From: SCUD01 sp036824505 | GTDB lineage: Bacteria > Pseudomonadota > Gammaproteobacteria > Steroidobacterales > Steroidobacteraceae | DNA: 64,000 nucleotides | Direction of reading: 5' to 3' | Assembly (NCBI GenBank): GCA_036824505.1 | Contig: DAITAA010000018.1 | Span: forward strand, 1 to 64,000 | Part shown: positions 45,456 through 54,229 of the stretch, piece after piece | Numbering within the stretch: the stretch's first letter is position 1 | Layout: every line of letters starts with the position of its first letter | The notes under the pieces: generated by a model | What the model saw: the letters and a program-made list of their open reading frames with translations, nothing else | Databases searched by the model: none | What the model was told of the DNA's origin: nothing | Translations under genes and position numbers: made by a program

Positions 45456-46218
45456 ATCGCCTGGCGTCTTGAGAACCGGTCAGGTGCACAAGCAGGCCGA
45501 TTACGGCCATCGCCCAGACGATCACGGCACTCGATGGCAGGTCCGTGACGACCGAGGCGGCAAGGCCCGCGACGTAACTCCCGATCGCAAGAAGATAGCC
45601 CAGTGCAAGCTGCCACTTCGCGGAATGGCGATAGGTCGCGACCGCGGGAACTATCAGTGTCGTGAACACGAGATAGACACCGACGAGTTGCACCGAGGCT
45701 GTGACCACCATCGCGAACAGCACGTAGAAGCCGACACGGCCGATCCGCTCGCGCCACAGGAACCACACGACGCAAAATAATGCCGTGAGCACGGCGGTGC
45801 GGATCAGGTGATCCGTGGACACCCAGAGGATCTGGCCTGCGAGCAGATCCTTCAGATTCTCGCCACCGTGTGGATCATTTGCTAGCAGCAGGATCTGCGC
45901 CGTCGACGCCAGCACGAAGAGAATCCCGATCAATGCTTCCTGGGCATTAGGCCGCTTGCGTTCGGTCCAGGTCAGCAGCAATGCGCCCGCGAGCGCAGCC
46001 GCGCCTGCGGCCACCTGTCCGCTCCAGCCTTCGATCGGCAGGCCAAAGTGACTCGCCGCAATGACACCGAGCCCCGCCACCTGCGCGATAGCCAGATCGA
46101 TGAACACGATGCCTCGCGCCAGCACCTGCTGGCCGAGCGGAACGTGCGATATCGTGACCAGCAGGCCCGCGATCAACGCCGGCCACATGATGCTGAGATC
46201 CGTCGTGAAAAGATTCAT
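45454..46218 (-). CDS. znuB: Metal ABC transporter permease (ZnuB-like)
   Basis: This 254-residue permease has about eight helices and belongs to the zinc/manganese/iron ABC-3 family (IDLAIAQVAGLGVIAAS and LVGVYLVFTTLIVPAVAT stretches). It forms the membrane channel for the neighbouring binding protein, whose stop it overlaps by 4 bp. No ATP-binding gene lies next to it, unlike typical znuABC loci. It is the last gene of the leftward cluster. Confidence 0.88.
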   Translation of the reverse strand: MNLFTTDLSIMWPALIAGLLVTISHVPLGQQVLARGIVFIDLAIAQVAGLGVIAASHFGLPIEGWSGQVAAGAAALAGALLLTWTERKRPNAQEALIGILFVLASTAQILLLANDPHGGENLKDLLAGQILWVSTDHLIRTAVLTALFCVVWFLWRERIGRVGFYVLFAMVVTASVQLVGVYLVFTTLIVPAVATYRHSAKWQLALGYLLAIGSYVAGLAASVVTDLPSSAVIVWAMAVIGLLVHLTGSQDARR

Positions 46219-47126
46219 TGGACTGCCGCCTGCAACCGGTTGACGGTGTCATCGAAGAGCCCGAAGAGATCTTTCGCTTCGGGCGTGCCCCCGACCGAGA
46301 ATGGCAGGGTGACGACCGGGACGTGAATGCGTTCCGAGAGCCAGTTGGCCGCCTTGGCGTCATTGTAGGCATTCAGCAGGATCAACTTTGGCGGTGAAGC
46401 GGATAGTTTCGAAACCAGCTGACCCAGGTAACCGGCGCTCGGCGGCACGCCGGGCTTCGGTTCGATCGCGGCGACTTCCTGCAAGCCGAGCCAATGGCAG
46501 AGATAAACCTGGTCGCGATGCATGACGACAACCGGGATGCCTTTGAGTGATGCGGCCTTGCTTTCCCAGCGCGCGATGGCCTGCGTCCATCGGGCGTTGA
46601 AATCGTCGCCACGCTGCCGGTAATACTCCGCATTTCCGCCATCGATTGCGGCAAGACGGGCAGTGAGCGCTTTCGCGATCACCGCGATGTTGTGCGGATT
46701 CAGTTGCAGGTGGGGATTGCCCTGCGGATGAATGTCGCCCAGGGAGCGATCCAGCCGCGAGGGAACCTCCAGCAGGTTCAATTGCGCCGTCGCCTCGAAG
46801 TAGCCTGGAGAGCCTGGCTGGACGCTCGGATTGCCCGACTCCTGCACGAGCACCGGCAGCCAGCCGATCTCAAGTTCCGCTCCCGTTGCAACGACCAGAT
46901 CAGCCGTGCGCGCGCGGGCGACAAGGCTCGGCTTCGCGTCGACCTGGTGCACATCCTGCAAAGCACTGGTGGCGACGTAAACACTGACGCGATCACCGCC
47001 AAGCTCCGTTGCAAGCGCTCCCCAGTCGGACGTGGTCGCCAATATCTTGACCGTGGCCTGCGCGGGCGTGCAGGCCATGAGAATCAGCAGCGCTACGACG
47101 CCGCGAATAAGCTTCGTCATGATCAC
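46215..47126 (-). CDS. znuA: Metal ABC transporter substrate-binding protein (ZnuA-like)
   Basis: This 303-residue periplasmic protein has a signal peptide (ending PAQA). Candidate ligands are His in LQDVHQVDAKPS, the His pair in HPQGNPHLQLNPH, and the acidic site in LLNAYNDAKAANW. It captures Zn2+ (or Mn2+) for the permease. No long His-rich loop is present, so zinc rather than manganese is likely but not certain. It lies 5 bp after the outer-membrane protein gene and overlaps znuB by 4 bp. Confidence 0.88.
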   Translation of the reverse strand: MIMTKLIRGVVALLILMACTPAQATVKILATTSDWGALATELGGDRVSVYVATSALQDVHQVDAKPSLVARARTADLVVATGAELEIGWLPVLVQESGNPSVQPGSPGYFEATAQLNLLEVPSRLDRSLGDIHPQGNPHLQLNPHNIAVIAKALTARLAAIDGGNAEYYRQRGDDFNARWTQAIARWESKAASLKGIPVVVMHRDQVYLCHWLGLQEVAAIEPKPGVPPSAGYLGQLVSKLSASPPKLILLNAYNDAKAANWLSERIHVPVVTLPFSVGGTPEAKDLFGLFDDTVNRLQAAVQ

Positions 47127-47131
47127 TACTC

Positions 47132-48517
47132 CTAGTACTTGTGGGCGCCGTGTGCGCCGATGCCGTAGAGGTATTGCAGCCTGAATTGCCGGTCACGCTC
47201 GCCGTCGGCCCGCGCTTTGTCCCAGGCGTATTGCGCGCGCAGCCGCGAGAATTCACTTGGGCTCCAGTCGAACATCACCGACACGCGATCCGGGTCCGTG
47301 GCCAGCAGCAGCGGGAAAGCTCCGGGCGGAAGGCTGCCATCGTCCACAAGGGCAATATGCGGTGAACCTGAGTCGAGCGAGTCATAGCGCAGGCCAACGC
47401 GCCAGCGCGGCCGGAACTGGAACACGCTCTGCAGATACCAGCCGGACTGCTCGCTGCGATAGGTATTTCTCAGGCCAAGCCCCGCCGTATCGAACGTCAG
47501 ATCACCGTCCTCTTTCCGCTGCATGTACTCGCCTTGCAGCTTCAGCTGCCGGCGTCCGACACTGCCTTGCGGGGTCCACTTGAGGACGGCATCCACGCCC
47601 CAGGTCCGGGACTTGCCGGTAAAGGCGTTCGCAACAGGTTGGTCAATCTCATTGACGTCCTCGTAGGACCGATCCTCAGCCTGTTGCTCGAGCCAGAAGG
47701 CGCCCGCGCGCCAGCTGGCGGTATCGGCGAGATCGCCGCCGACATGCACGAAAAACGTTTCGCCGTTCAGGCCGTTGCGACCGAGGCGTGTTCCGGGAAA
47801 CACCTGGCCATTGCCGGTCTCGGCGCCAAGTTCGACGAATAGATCGGTCGGGGCGATCCACTTGAGCTGCAGGCCGTCCTGCTTTTGTTGATTTCCGAAG
47901 AACGCCTGGTAGACGAGCGGCTGATCGGCAAAATCCCAGGCGTGCGAGTGCACTTCATTGAGGTAACCGAAGCCCGAGAAGAAGCGCCCGCCCTTGGCCG
48001 TGAAGCCTGACGGCAGGGCCGTCGATCGAAAGAAGGCTTCCTCGACTTCAATCTCGTTCTCACCCGCAATCGCCGCGGTCATCGTGGCCGAGAAATACGG
48101 ATCGACGCTCGCGGCGAGCGTCAGCTCGGATTCGCCAAGATTGAAACTTCGCTCGCCCGGGCCGACTTCGCCGCCGCTCGGCATGAAACCGGCGATGCGC
48201 CAGGTCCCGGGATCCTGCGACGCATCCGTGTAACTGCCACCCAGGATCAGCGATATGGCGGGATTGAATGCCGATGCGGAGGAGCGCGAACCGGCGGCTG
48301 CGGGCTGCTGCTGGACAGCCTGCGTTGCAATGGGTGCCGGAGCGGATTCGAGTTGGTCGATTCGCGCCTCAAGCGCGCCCACGCGCATCGCGTAATCATT
48401 CTTCAGGTTCTGCAACTCGGCGCGCAGCGCCGCCACATCACCTACGGCGTCTGCAAATGCAAGAGGTGCGGCCCCGGCAAGCGCCATCAGCGCCGCAACG
48501 GGCAATATCCTCATCAT
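47132..48517 (-). CDS. Exported outer-membrane protein with N-terminal coiled coil, in a metal-uptake cluster
   Basis: This 461-residue protein has a signal peptide (first ~22 residues) and a short coiled coil (VAALRAELQNLKNDYAMRVG, then EARIDQLES), as in trimeric porins. A strand-rich C-terminal region follows, ending in LQYLYGIGAHGAHKY. His-rich stretches, including the tail, could bind metal. It precedes znuA by only 5 bp, so it probably provides the outer-membrane step for the same metal. I do not recognise a named family. Confidence 0.8.
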   Translation of the reverse strand: MMRILPVAALMALAGAAPLAFADAVGDVAALRAELQNLKNDYAMRVGALEARIDQLESAPAPIATQAVQQQPAAAGSRSSASAFNPAISLILGGSYTDASQDPGTWRIAGFMPSGGEVGPGERSFNLGESELTLAASVDPYFSATMTAAIAGENEIEVEEAFFRSTALPSGFTAKGGRFFSGFGYLNEVHSHAWDFADQPLVYQAFFGNQQKQDGLQLKWIAPTDLFVELGAETGNGQVFPGTRLGRNGLNGETFFVHVGGDLADTASWRAGAFWLEQQAEDRSYEDVNEIDQPVANAFTGKSRTWGVDAVLKWTPQGSVGRRQLKLQGEYMQRKEDGDLTFDTAGLGLRNTYRSEQSGWYLQSVFQFRPRWRVGLRYDSLDSGSPHIALVDDGSLPPGAFPLLLATDPDRVSVMFDWSPSEFSRLRAQYAWDKARADGERDRQFRLQYLYGIGAHGAHKY

Positions 48518-48579
48518 GGAATGTTCCTCCTCTCAAGTCACATGGCACGGCCGCGCAAGCGCGCCGTGTGGTCATCGGT

Positions 48580-48882
48580 CTAGAGGAGGCCGGGTGGAGC
48601 GCGCGGTCTGAATGCCGGGCGGAAAGCGCGGCCGGCTGGTGGTGCCGTCACGGTGGGAGCAGGGCAGTCGGCCTTGTCGAAATTGATTGCGATGACGCAA
48701 GGGGTACTGCCCACGGCCGTCGTCAATGGCATGAAAGACAGGCATAGCCCGCAACCCTGCGGCGTGCCGGGAACGCCGTACGGCTCGCCCTTCAGGTGCG
48801 AATAGGCATGTGCCGTGGCGCCGAACTGTGCCAACAGCAATGCGAGCGCCAGCAGGCGGGCGATGTTGTCTTTCCTGAACAC
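48580..48882 (-). CDS. Small exported DUF2946-like protein
   Basis: This is a 100-residue frame from a GTG at 48882. A hydrophobic helix (IARLLALALLLAQFGATAHA) is followed by AYSHL and GCGLCLSF, the His/Cys pattern seen in short DUF2946-like proteins next to metal-uptake genes. The tail is Pro/Arg rich. The longer open frame upstream is antisense to the TSUP gene and is not real. The ribosome site (AAGGA) is 12 bp before the GTG, rather far. A metal-binding or chaperone role in the periplasm is inference. Confidence 0.6.
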   Translation of the reverse strand: MFRKDNIARLLALALLLAQFGATAHAYSHLKGEPYGVPGTPQGCGLCLSFMPLTTAVGSTPCVIAINFDKADCPAPTVTAPPAGRAFRPAFRPRAPPGLL

Positions 48883-48917
48883 TGGGCTCGATAATCCTTT
48901 CTTAAGGACTGTGGTCC

Positions 48918-49802
48918 CTATGGCACGACCCTGGTCGCGGTGTGTTGCTGTTGCGAGGGCTGCATCGCCGAACGCAGCAACAGCACGGCCGCGTACAGGA
49001 CGACGACCACGACGCCCCAGCGCAGGGTCACGAGCGACAGCGACTTCACGAGGAAAGCGGCGACCAGCACGAGTGGTATGCCGCCGATTGCCAGCCCGAT
49101 GACGACACGCAGGTTGATGCGTTCGGCGCGCACGAAGCCGATGCCGCAGACCGGCATCAAAAAGGCGCAGGCGCCCATCATGATCGGGAACGCCGCAATC
49201 GGGTTCAGGCCCAGGAGCGACAGCAGGATCAGCGAGGGCGCATAGAGGCCGATGCCGAAAGTCATCAGCGCGCCCATGACGACGTGCCCGATCACCGCGA
49301 CTGCAAATGGCCTGGCGGCCAGGGCAAGCGCATCGCCACCAGCCGGCATCATGCCCAGATTGGAGAGTGCATACAGGCACGCCGCAATCAGCAGCGCAAT
49401 GCCGACCACGGCCTGCACGATGCGTACTGGCAGGCGCACGACGATCGGCGCGCCGACGATCGATCCCGCGACCGCCGCAGCGATACAGGCCGCCAGCAAC
49501 TTCGGGTCGACGCTGACCAGCTGGATGAAGATGTAAGCCTGAGCGACCGTAGGCAAAGCATGTCCGGCATTCAGCGTCCCCGGGATGAAGCTGTCCGGCA
49601 CGAGCGCGCGCAGTTTGATCCATGCGGTCGTCGTCGCGAATGAGCCGATGCCGAGCGTGTCAAAGAAGTTTGTGATGGCGCCAAGCCCGATCGATTCCAG
49701 TGTCGGGCGAAGTTCGCTGCGGCGCCAGGCAGTCTGGATCAGCACGGCGGTGAATGCCACCGCGAGCACGCCCAGCGCTGTCAGCAGGACAACGACGATC
49801 AT
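48918..49802 (-). CDS. TSUP family (TauE/SafE-like) membrane permease
   Basis: This 294-residue inner-membrane protein has about eight helices. The two TSUP repeats are visible around AITNFFDTLGIGSFATTTAW and GHVVMGALMTFGIGLYAPSL. The family exports or imports sulfite, sulfonates or other organic anions; the substrate is unknown. It begins the leftward run that continues into the DUF2946-like and metal-uptake genes (35-bp gap). It is divergent from the M20 peptidase gene across 113 bp. Confidence 0.88.
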   Translation of the reverse strand: MIVVVLLTALGVLAVAFTAVLIQTAWRRSELRPTLESIGLGAITNFFDTLGIGSFATTTAWIKLRALVPDSFIPGTLNAGHALPTVAQAYIFIQLVSVDPKLLAACIAAAVAGSIVGAPIVVRLPVRIVQAVVGIALLIAACLYALSNLGMMPAGGDALALAARPFAVAVIGHVVMGALMTFGIGLYAPSLILLSLLGLNPIAAFPIMMGACAFLMPVCGIGFVRAERINLRVVIGLAIGGIPLVLVAAFLVKSLSLVTLRWGVVVVVLYAAVLLLRSAMQPSQQQHTATRVVP

Positions 49803-49915
49803 GCGGTGCGATACTGTCGCATGTCGGGTACTTTAACCCAGCTCGATTTGACGTGCTTGCGGCAGTTGAGGCCCTCTTGGCAAACTCCGCGGACCCTCTG
49901 ACAAGGAAAATTTCG

Positions 49916-51325
49916 ATGAATCCGATCCGGATCCATGCCGGCCTGGGCGTCACCGCCCTGTGCCTGGCCATGACGACCGCCATCGCCGCGGAAAGCGCCC
50001 CTATCGCCGTGCCGGCCGAAATCTCGGCCCAGACGCTCGAGATCCTGAAGAGATCGATTTCGTTCCGGACATTTCCCGGACAGGACCAGGTCCCGGAGTA
50101 CGCCGCCTATCTGTCCGGGATATTGCAGTCCGGTGGCTTCGCAGCCGAAGACATCACGATCACACCCTTCGAGGAAACGGCAACCCTTGTCGCGCGTTAC
50201 CGCGGCACGAACCCGGATGCGAAACCAATCGTTCTCGGCGGGCACATGGACGTGGTGCCGGCGCTGAAGGCGCACTGGCAGCGCGATCCGTTCACGGCGG
50301 TCGTCGAGAACGGCTTCGTATTTGGCCGCGGCGCGGCAGACAACAAATTTGGTGTCTCGACCCTGGTGGGAACGCTGCTGTGGCTTAAAGCGGAAGGGTT
50401 CAGGCCCTCGCGCGACATCCTGCTGGCGCTGACCGGCGACGAGGAAACGCTCCAGGCGACGACGGCGATCCTTTCGGAGCAGTTGAAGAACAGCGAGATG
50501 TACCTGAACAGCGATGCCGGCGGCGCCAACCTCGGCGATGACGGCAAGCCGATCGTCTATGGCATGCAGGCCGCGGAGAAGACCTACGTCGATTTCGAGG
50601 TGAGCTTCACGAGCGCCGGCGGGCACAGCAGCCGCCCAGGTCCTGACAACGCGATCTACAGTCTCGCGCGGGCGATCGATCGGATTGCTGCTTACCGGTT
50701 TCCGACACAGACCAGCGAGCTGACGCTTGCCTATTTCCGCGCCGCCGGCGCCCTGACCCCCGGTGAAGATGGCGCGGTGATGCGCCGTTACGCGGAGAAT
50801 CCGGCAGACCCGGATGCCATCGCATACCTTGCTTCGAAGCCCGAATACGTCGGGCAGCTCGGCACGACTTGCGTGGCGACGATGCTGCAGGCCGGACATG
50901 CCAGGAACGCCCTGCCGCAAAACGCGATGGTCAACGTCAATTGCCGCGTGTTCCCGGGTGTCAAAATCGATAGCGTCAAGGAAACCCTGGTGCGGGTAAT
51001 CGAAGATCCGACGGCGCAGGTCACGATTGCGGGCAAGCCGCCAGTGCCGAGTGATGCCTCGCCGCTTCGCGATGACGTCATGAAGGCATTGCGCAAAGCC
51101 ATCGACCTGCGTGCACCTAAACTGCCGATCGTCCCTTCGATGTCGGCTGGAGCGACCGACAGCCTGTATTTCCGGAATCTGGGCGTGCCGAGCTACGGTG
51201 TTGGTGGCATTTTCATGCATCCAAAGGATAATTTTGCCCACGGACTCAACGAGCGCGTGCCGCTTGCGACCTTCGATGGCGCATTACTGCAGTGGCATAG
51301 CCTGCTGACCGACCTGGCGCGCTAG
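49916..51325 (+). CDS. Exported M20 family metallopeptidase, second copy
   Basis: This 469-residue enzyme has a signal peptide (ending AIAAES). Di-zinc motifs are GGHMDVVPAL, GRGAADNKFG, TGDEETLQ and the C-terminal FAHGLNERV. The overall order matches the gene at 2239-3681, but the two differ clearly along their length, so they are old paralogs that may prefer different dipeptides. An AAGGA ribosome site precedes the ATG at 49916; the frame opens 54 codons earlier without protein character. Confidence 0.93.
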   Translation: MNPIRIHAGLGVTALCLAMTTAIAAESAPIAVPAEISAQTLEILKRSISFRTFPGQDQVPEYAAYLSGILQSGGFAAEDITITPFEETATLVARYRGTNPDAKPIVLGGHMDVVPALKAHWQRDPFTAVVENGFVFGRGAADNKFGVSTLVGTLLWLKAEGFRPSRDILLALTGDEETLQATTAILSEQLKNSEMYLNSDAGGANLGDDGKPIVYGMQAAEKTYVDFEVSFTSAGGHSSRPGPDNAIYSLARAIDRIAAYRFPTQTSELTLAYFRAAGALTPGEDGAVMRRYAENPADPDAIAYLASKPEYVGQLGTTCVATMLQAGHARNALPQNAMVNVNCRVFPGVKIDSVKETLVRVIEDPTAQVTIAGKPPVPSDASPLRDDVMKALRKAIDLRAPKLPIVPSMSAGATDSLYFRNLGVPSYGVGGIFMHPKDNFAHGLNERVPLATFDGALLQWHSLLTDLAR

Positions 51326-51326
51326 T

Positions 51327-51358
51327 CGCCGGGGAACACGGAACCAGGAACCCCGGCG
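51327..51358 (+). terminator. Inverted repeat after the M20 gene, candidate terminator
   Basis: Perfect 8-bp GC arms (51327-51334 with 51351-51358) surround a 16-base loop directly after the stop codon. No T tract follows. A terminator or mRNA-stabilising hairpin is possible. Confidence 0.35.
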
Positions 51359-51400
51359 GCTGGTCATAAGAATTGCAGCCGGTCACCAGGAGTCACTGCG

Positions 51401-51808
51401 ATGAAAAGCCTTGTTCTGTTGGTCTTGACTGCATTGCTGGCCGCCGGATGTGCCGGCGGGCTGCGTCGCAGCACGGACGATCAAGCCGCCGCCTATCTCG
51501 ATTACGCGGGTGAACCGGTGCGCGGTTTCACGTCGTTCCGCCTGCAATCCTGGCAGTCCCTGTCCCGCAACCAGCTGATCCTCTGGGGCGGCGTCAGCGA
51601 GGCCTACCTTGTGAAGGTCTGGGACAGCTGTCCTGACCTGCAATTTGCCAATTCAATCCGCGTGAGTTCGACGGGCAGCCAGATCACGACCTTCGATCAC
51701 GTGATTGTCGGGCGCGACCGCTGCCAGATCAGCGAGATCCGGCCGATCGATGTGCGCCAGATGAAAGCCGACCGGGCAGCCGACAAGGAGGCGGCCAAGA
51801 AACCCTGA
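51401..51808 (+). CDS. DUF6491-type lipoprotein
   Basis: This 135-residue lipoprotein has the lipobox at LLAAGC near residues 13-18. The core has the short conserved stretches seen in DUF6491 proteins: VRGFTSFRLQSWQSL, a central ILWGGVSEAYLV and two Cys (SCPDL, DRCQI) that may pair. The tail is charged. Function is not known; such proteins are frequent in Xanthomonad/Nevskia-like bacteria. It is convergent with the DMT transporter gene. Confidence 0.8.
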   Translation: MKSLVLLVLTALLAAGCAGGLRRSTDDQAAAYLDYAGEPVRGFTSFRLQSWQSLSRNQLILWGGVSEAYLVKVWDSCPDLQFANSIRVSSTGSQITTFDHVIVGRDRCQISEIRPIDVRQMKADRAADKEAAKKP

Positions 51809-51832
51809 TCCACCGGCTTCGATCGGCGGTCT

Positions 51833-52699
51833 TCAGGCCCGCTTGCGCTCGCGGTTCAGCAGGTAAAGGCCGGCCCCGACCACAATCACGGAGCCGATGA
51901 TCATCCGTGCGTCGGGCAGCACCTGCCAGACCATCCAGTCGATGCCGACCGCCCATACCAGCGCCGTGTATTCATACGGTGCGACGATTGAGGCCGGCGC
52001 GAGGCGGAATGCCTCGGTGATCAGGTGCTGGCCCGCCCAGCCTGTCAGGCCGATCGCGACAATCCAGGGCCAGTCGCGGCCGCGCAGCGGCACCCAGCCG
52101 GACGCCGCCAGCGCACCGGCACCAATGGCCAGCATCAGCAGGTACCAGAACACCATTGATGCCGTGCTGTCGGTCCGTGCAAGAACCCGGACCAGCACCA
52201 CGATGATTGCATACGCGAGCGCCGACAAGAGCGCCGCGAGCCCGGCGAAGCTCACGAGTCCTTCGACCGAAGGCCGCAGCATCACGATCACGCCGACGAG
52301 TCCCGCAATGATCGCGAACCACAGGTGCCGTTCGACCCGTTCTCCGAGCATCACGGATGCCGCGAGCACGACCAGGAATGGCGCAGACATGAACACCGCG
52401 TAGGTGTCTGCCATGCTGGCGTGTGACAGAGCCCAGAGAAATCCCCACATCATGACGATCGCGAGTGCCGCGCGCAGGATGTGCAGTCCCAGGCGCACAG
52501 GCCGCAGCAGGTGAAGCTTGCCGGTCAGCAGGTATGTCATCGCCACGAATGGCAGCGAGCTCGCACCGCGCAGGCAGGCGACCTGGATCGCCGGGTAGGT
52601 GCCGGTCAGTTGCTTCATCAGGGCGTCCATGACCGCGAAGACGCCGACGGCGGTCGCCATCATCAGCACGCCGCGCAGTCGGCGCGCGGCCTCAGTCAT
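51833..52699 (-). CDS. DMT family transporter (EamA/RhaT-like)
   Basis: This 288-residue inner-membrane protein has ten predicted helices in two EamA repeats (MKQLTGTYPAIQVACLRGAS; APYEYTALVWAVGIDWMVW). The family mostly exports metabolites such as amino acids; the substrate is unknown. The ATG at 52699 overlaps the stop of the beta-lactamase-like gene by 8 bp; the earlier in-frame start lies inside that gene and is rejected. It is the last of three coupled genes. Confidence 0.9.
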   Translation of the reverse strand: MTEAARRLRGVLMMATAVGVFAVMDALMKQLTGTYPAIQVACLRGASSLPFVAMTYLLTGKLHLLRPVRLGLHILRAALAIVMMWGFLWALSHASMADTYAVFMSAPFLVVLAASVMLGERVERHLWFAIIAGLVGVIVMLRPSVEGLVSFAGLAALLSALAYAIIVVLVRVLARTDSTASMVFWYLLMLAIGAGALAASGWVPLRGRDWPWIVAIGLTGWAGQHLITEAFRLAPASIVAPYEYTALVWAVGIDWMVWQVLPDARMIIGSVIVVGAGLYLLNRERKRA

Positions 52700-53645
52700 C
52701 GTGCGGCCGAATGGAATCTGCCCGTGGTGCGGCCAGCTCTTCGAGCAGCAGCGCGGCGAATCCTGCAAGCGCCGTCGGATCCTGCTCCTCGGGCCCCTCG
52801 GGGTCGCGGCCATTCGAATAGGCGGCGATGATCAGCCTGCGGCCATCCGGCAGCTCGGCGTGCACGATCTCTGCGAGCGTGTCGTAGGCCGAACCGATCT
52901 TGCTCTCGAACACCGTGCCCTGCGGGAAACCGCCGCCCATGGCGCTATTTGGCGAAATCAGGGGACGGCGCAGGCGCGAGCGCAGGTATTCGGCGGCATC
53001 CGCGCCGAATTCGCCGGTGACGAGGGCGAGCATCAGGAGCGCCGAACCGTCCGCCGTCATCGAGTTGCGGCCATGCCTTTCGAGCGCGAGGTTCTCGAGT
53101 TCCTGGGGCATCTCGCCCGAGTTCGTCGGGTAGGTCTTGTTGACCATGCGCTGGCCGCCCAGCAGGCCGTGGCTCTGCAGCAGATTCTCCGTGTAGAGGC
53201 GTTGCCCGAGCCAGCTTTCAAAATCGGCTCCATCCACCGGGCCGTTCGCCACGCCGCTGATCGCGTCCACGACCACGCCTGTCGCGACATTGTCGGAGTC
53301 CTGCAGCATCGGGCGCACCGAGGCGTCGAGGCAATGCGGAGCCTTTCCGCGCGCCGCGCACCAGTGGGTCGCTGCAATCGCGAATCCCAGCTTGACGCAA
53401 CTCGCCGGATACCAGGGCCGGTTCCCTCCAATACTGCCGCGCAGCCACTGCCCGCCTGGCGTGGCGAGCAGGACAGTGACGTCAAGTCGATCAAAGGTCT
53501 GCGCGGCCAGAAAACGCGCACGCGCGCCCTCGACTGCCTGCTGCAGCCGCGCATCATCCGTTGCCACGGGCGCGGAAACCGCCGGCGCAACGGCCAGCGG
53601 AAGCAGCGAGAGAAGTGCGAAGGCGAGACGCAATCTGCGGCTCAC
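52692..53645 (-). CDS. Exported class A beta-lactamase-like serine hydrolase
   Basis: This 317-residue exported protein has a signal peptide starting at a GTG at 53645 (SRRLRLAFALLSLLPLAVAP). The three active-site signatures of class A beta-lactamases are present in variant form: SCVK (SxxK), DSDNVAT (SDN) and SKIGSA (KTG variant). A conserved Glu166 equivalent is not obvious. It could hydrolyse beta-lactams or be a peptidoglycan/ester hydrolase of the same fold. Its GTG overlaps the stop of the NTF2-like gene as GTGA, so the two are translationally coupled. Confidence 0.82.
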   Translation of the reverse strand: MSRRLRLAFALLSLLPLAVAPAVSAPVATDDARLQQAVEGARARFLAAQTFDRLDVTVLLATPGGQWLRGSIGGNRPWYPASCVKLGFAIAATHWCAARGKAPHCLDASVRPMLQDSDNVATGVVVDAISGVANGPVDGADFESWLGQRLYTENLLQSHGLLGGQRMVNKTYPTNSGEMPQELENLALERHGRNSMTADGSALLMLALVTGEFGADAAEYLRSRLRRPLISPNSAMGGGFPQGTVFESKIGSAYDTLAEIVHAELPDGRRLIIAAYSNGRDPEGPEEQDPTALAGFAALLLEELAAPRADSIRPHDD

Positions 53646-54190
53646 AGGCCTTCGGGCGTAATCAACGCGCCGACAAATGGCACTTCCCGGAAGATTCCCT
53701 CGGCCTTGTCCCAGAAGTCCTGGTGCAGCACGATGCGCCCGGTCTCGTCGAGACGCAGGTGCGAGATGCCGACAGTGTCGGTCGCCGCACGATGCCATCC
53801 GGCCTTGAATTCGAGATGCATGAACCAGCGCAGGTAGACGTCATTTCCGGATGAACTGGACCCGAGCATCTCGACCTTCATCACCTGGACCCGGTTTGCG
53901 GTGGACTTGAGATATTCGATCAGCGCGTCGCGGCTGCGCAGCGTCGTCATCGTGTCGTTGAAATAGATGTCTTTGGCATAGAGTCCTTCGATTCGCTCCT
54001 GCAGGTCCGGCGCGCGCAGGTCGGAATAGGCGGCGAGGAAGCGCTTCGCAACGGCATCCGCATCCTGCGGCGTGCCCGGCATGCCTGCCAGCGCCTCGCG
54101 GTACTTGAGCCCGTACGGCAAAGTGCCGTTTGCCGCTGCACAACCCGTCAGGGCCATGATTCCGAGCAACAGGATGGGTGCTTTGTTCAT
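53642..54190 (-). CDS. NTF2-like (SnoaL-fold) lipoprotein
   Basis: This 182-residue lipoprotein has the lipobox MALTGC near residues 12-17. The rest fits an NTF2/SnoaL fold (FLAAYSDLRAPDLQERIEGL; LHQDFWDKAEGIFREV). Such folds bind small molecules or act as accessory subunits. It is encoded upstream of, and coupled to, the beta-lactamase-like hydrolase, so a shared periplasmic task is likely. The ATG at 54190 begins the lipoprotein signal; the longer frame upstream runs antisense to the cystathionine synthase gene. Confidence 0.82.
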   Translation of the reverse strand: MNKAPILLLGIMALTGCAAANGTLPYGLKYREALAGMPGTPQDADAVAKRFLAAYSDLRAPDLQERIEGLYAKDIYFNDTMTTLRSRDALIEYLKSTANRVQVMKVEMLGSSSSGNDVYLRWFMHLEFKAGWHRAATDTVGISHLRLDETGRIVLHQDFWDKAEGIFREVPFVGALITPEGL

Positions 54191-54229
54191 AATTACGCCT
54201 CGCCTCTCGATCGCAGCAAGTCCGGAGCA

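Noticed and set aside
48883..49623. Upstream extension of the DUF2946-like frame (to 347 codons)
   Set aside because: The extension lies inside the TSUP gene on the same strand in another frame and has no protein character; only the last 100 codons are kept.
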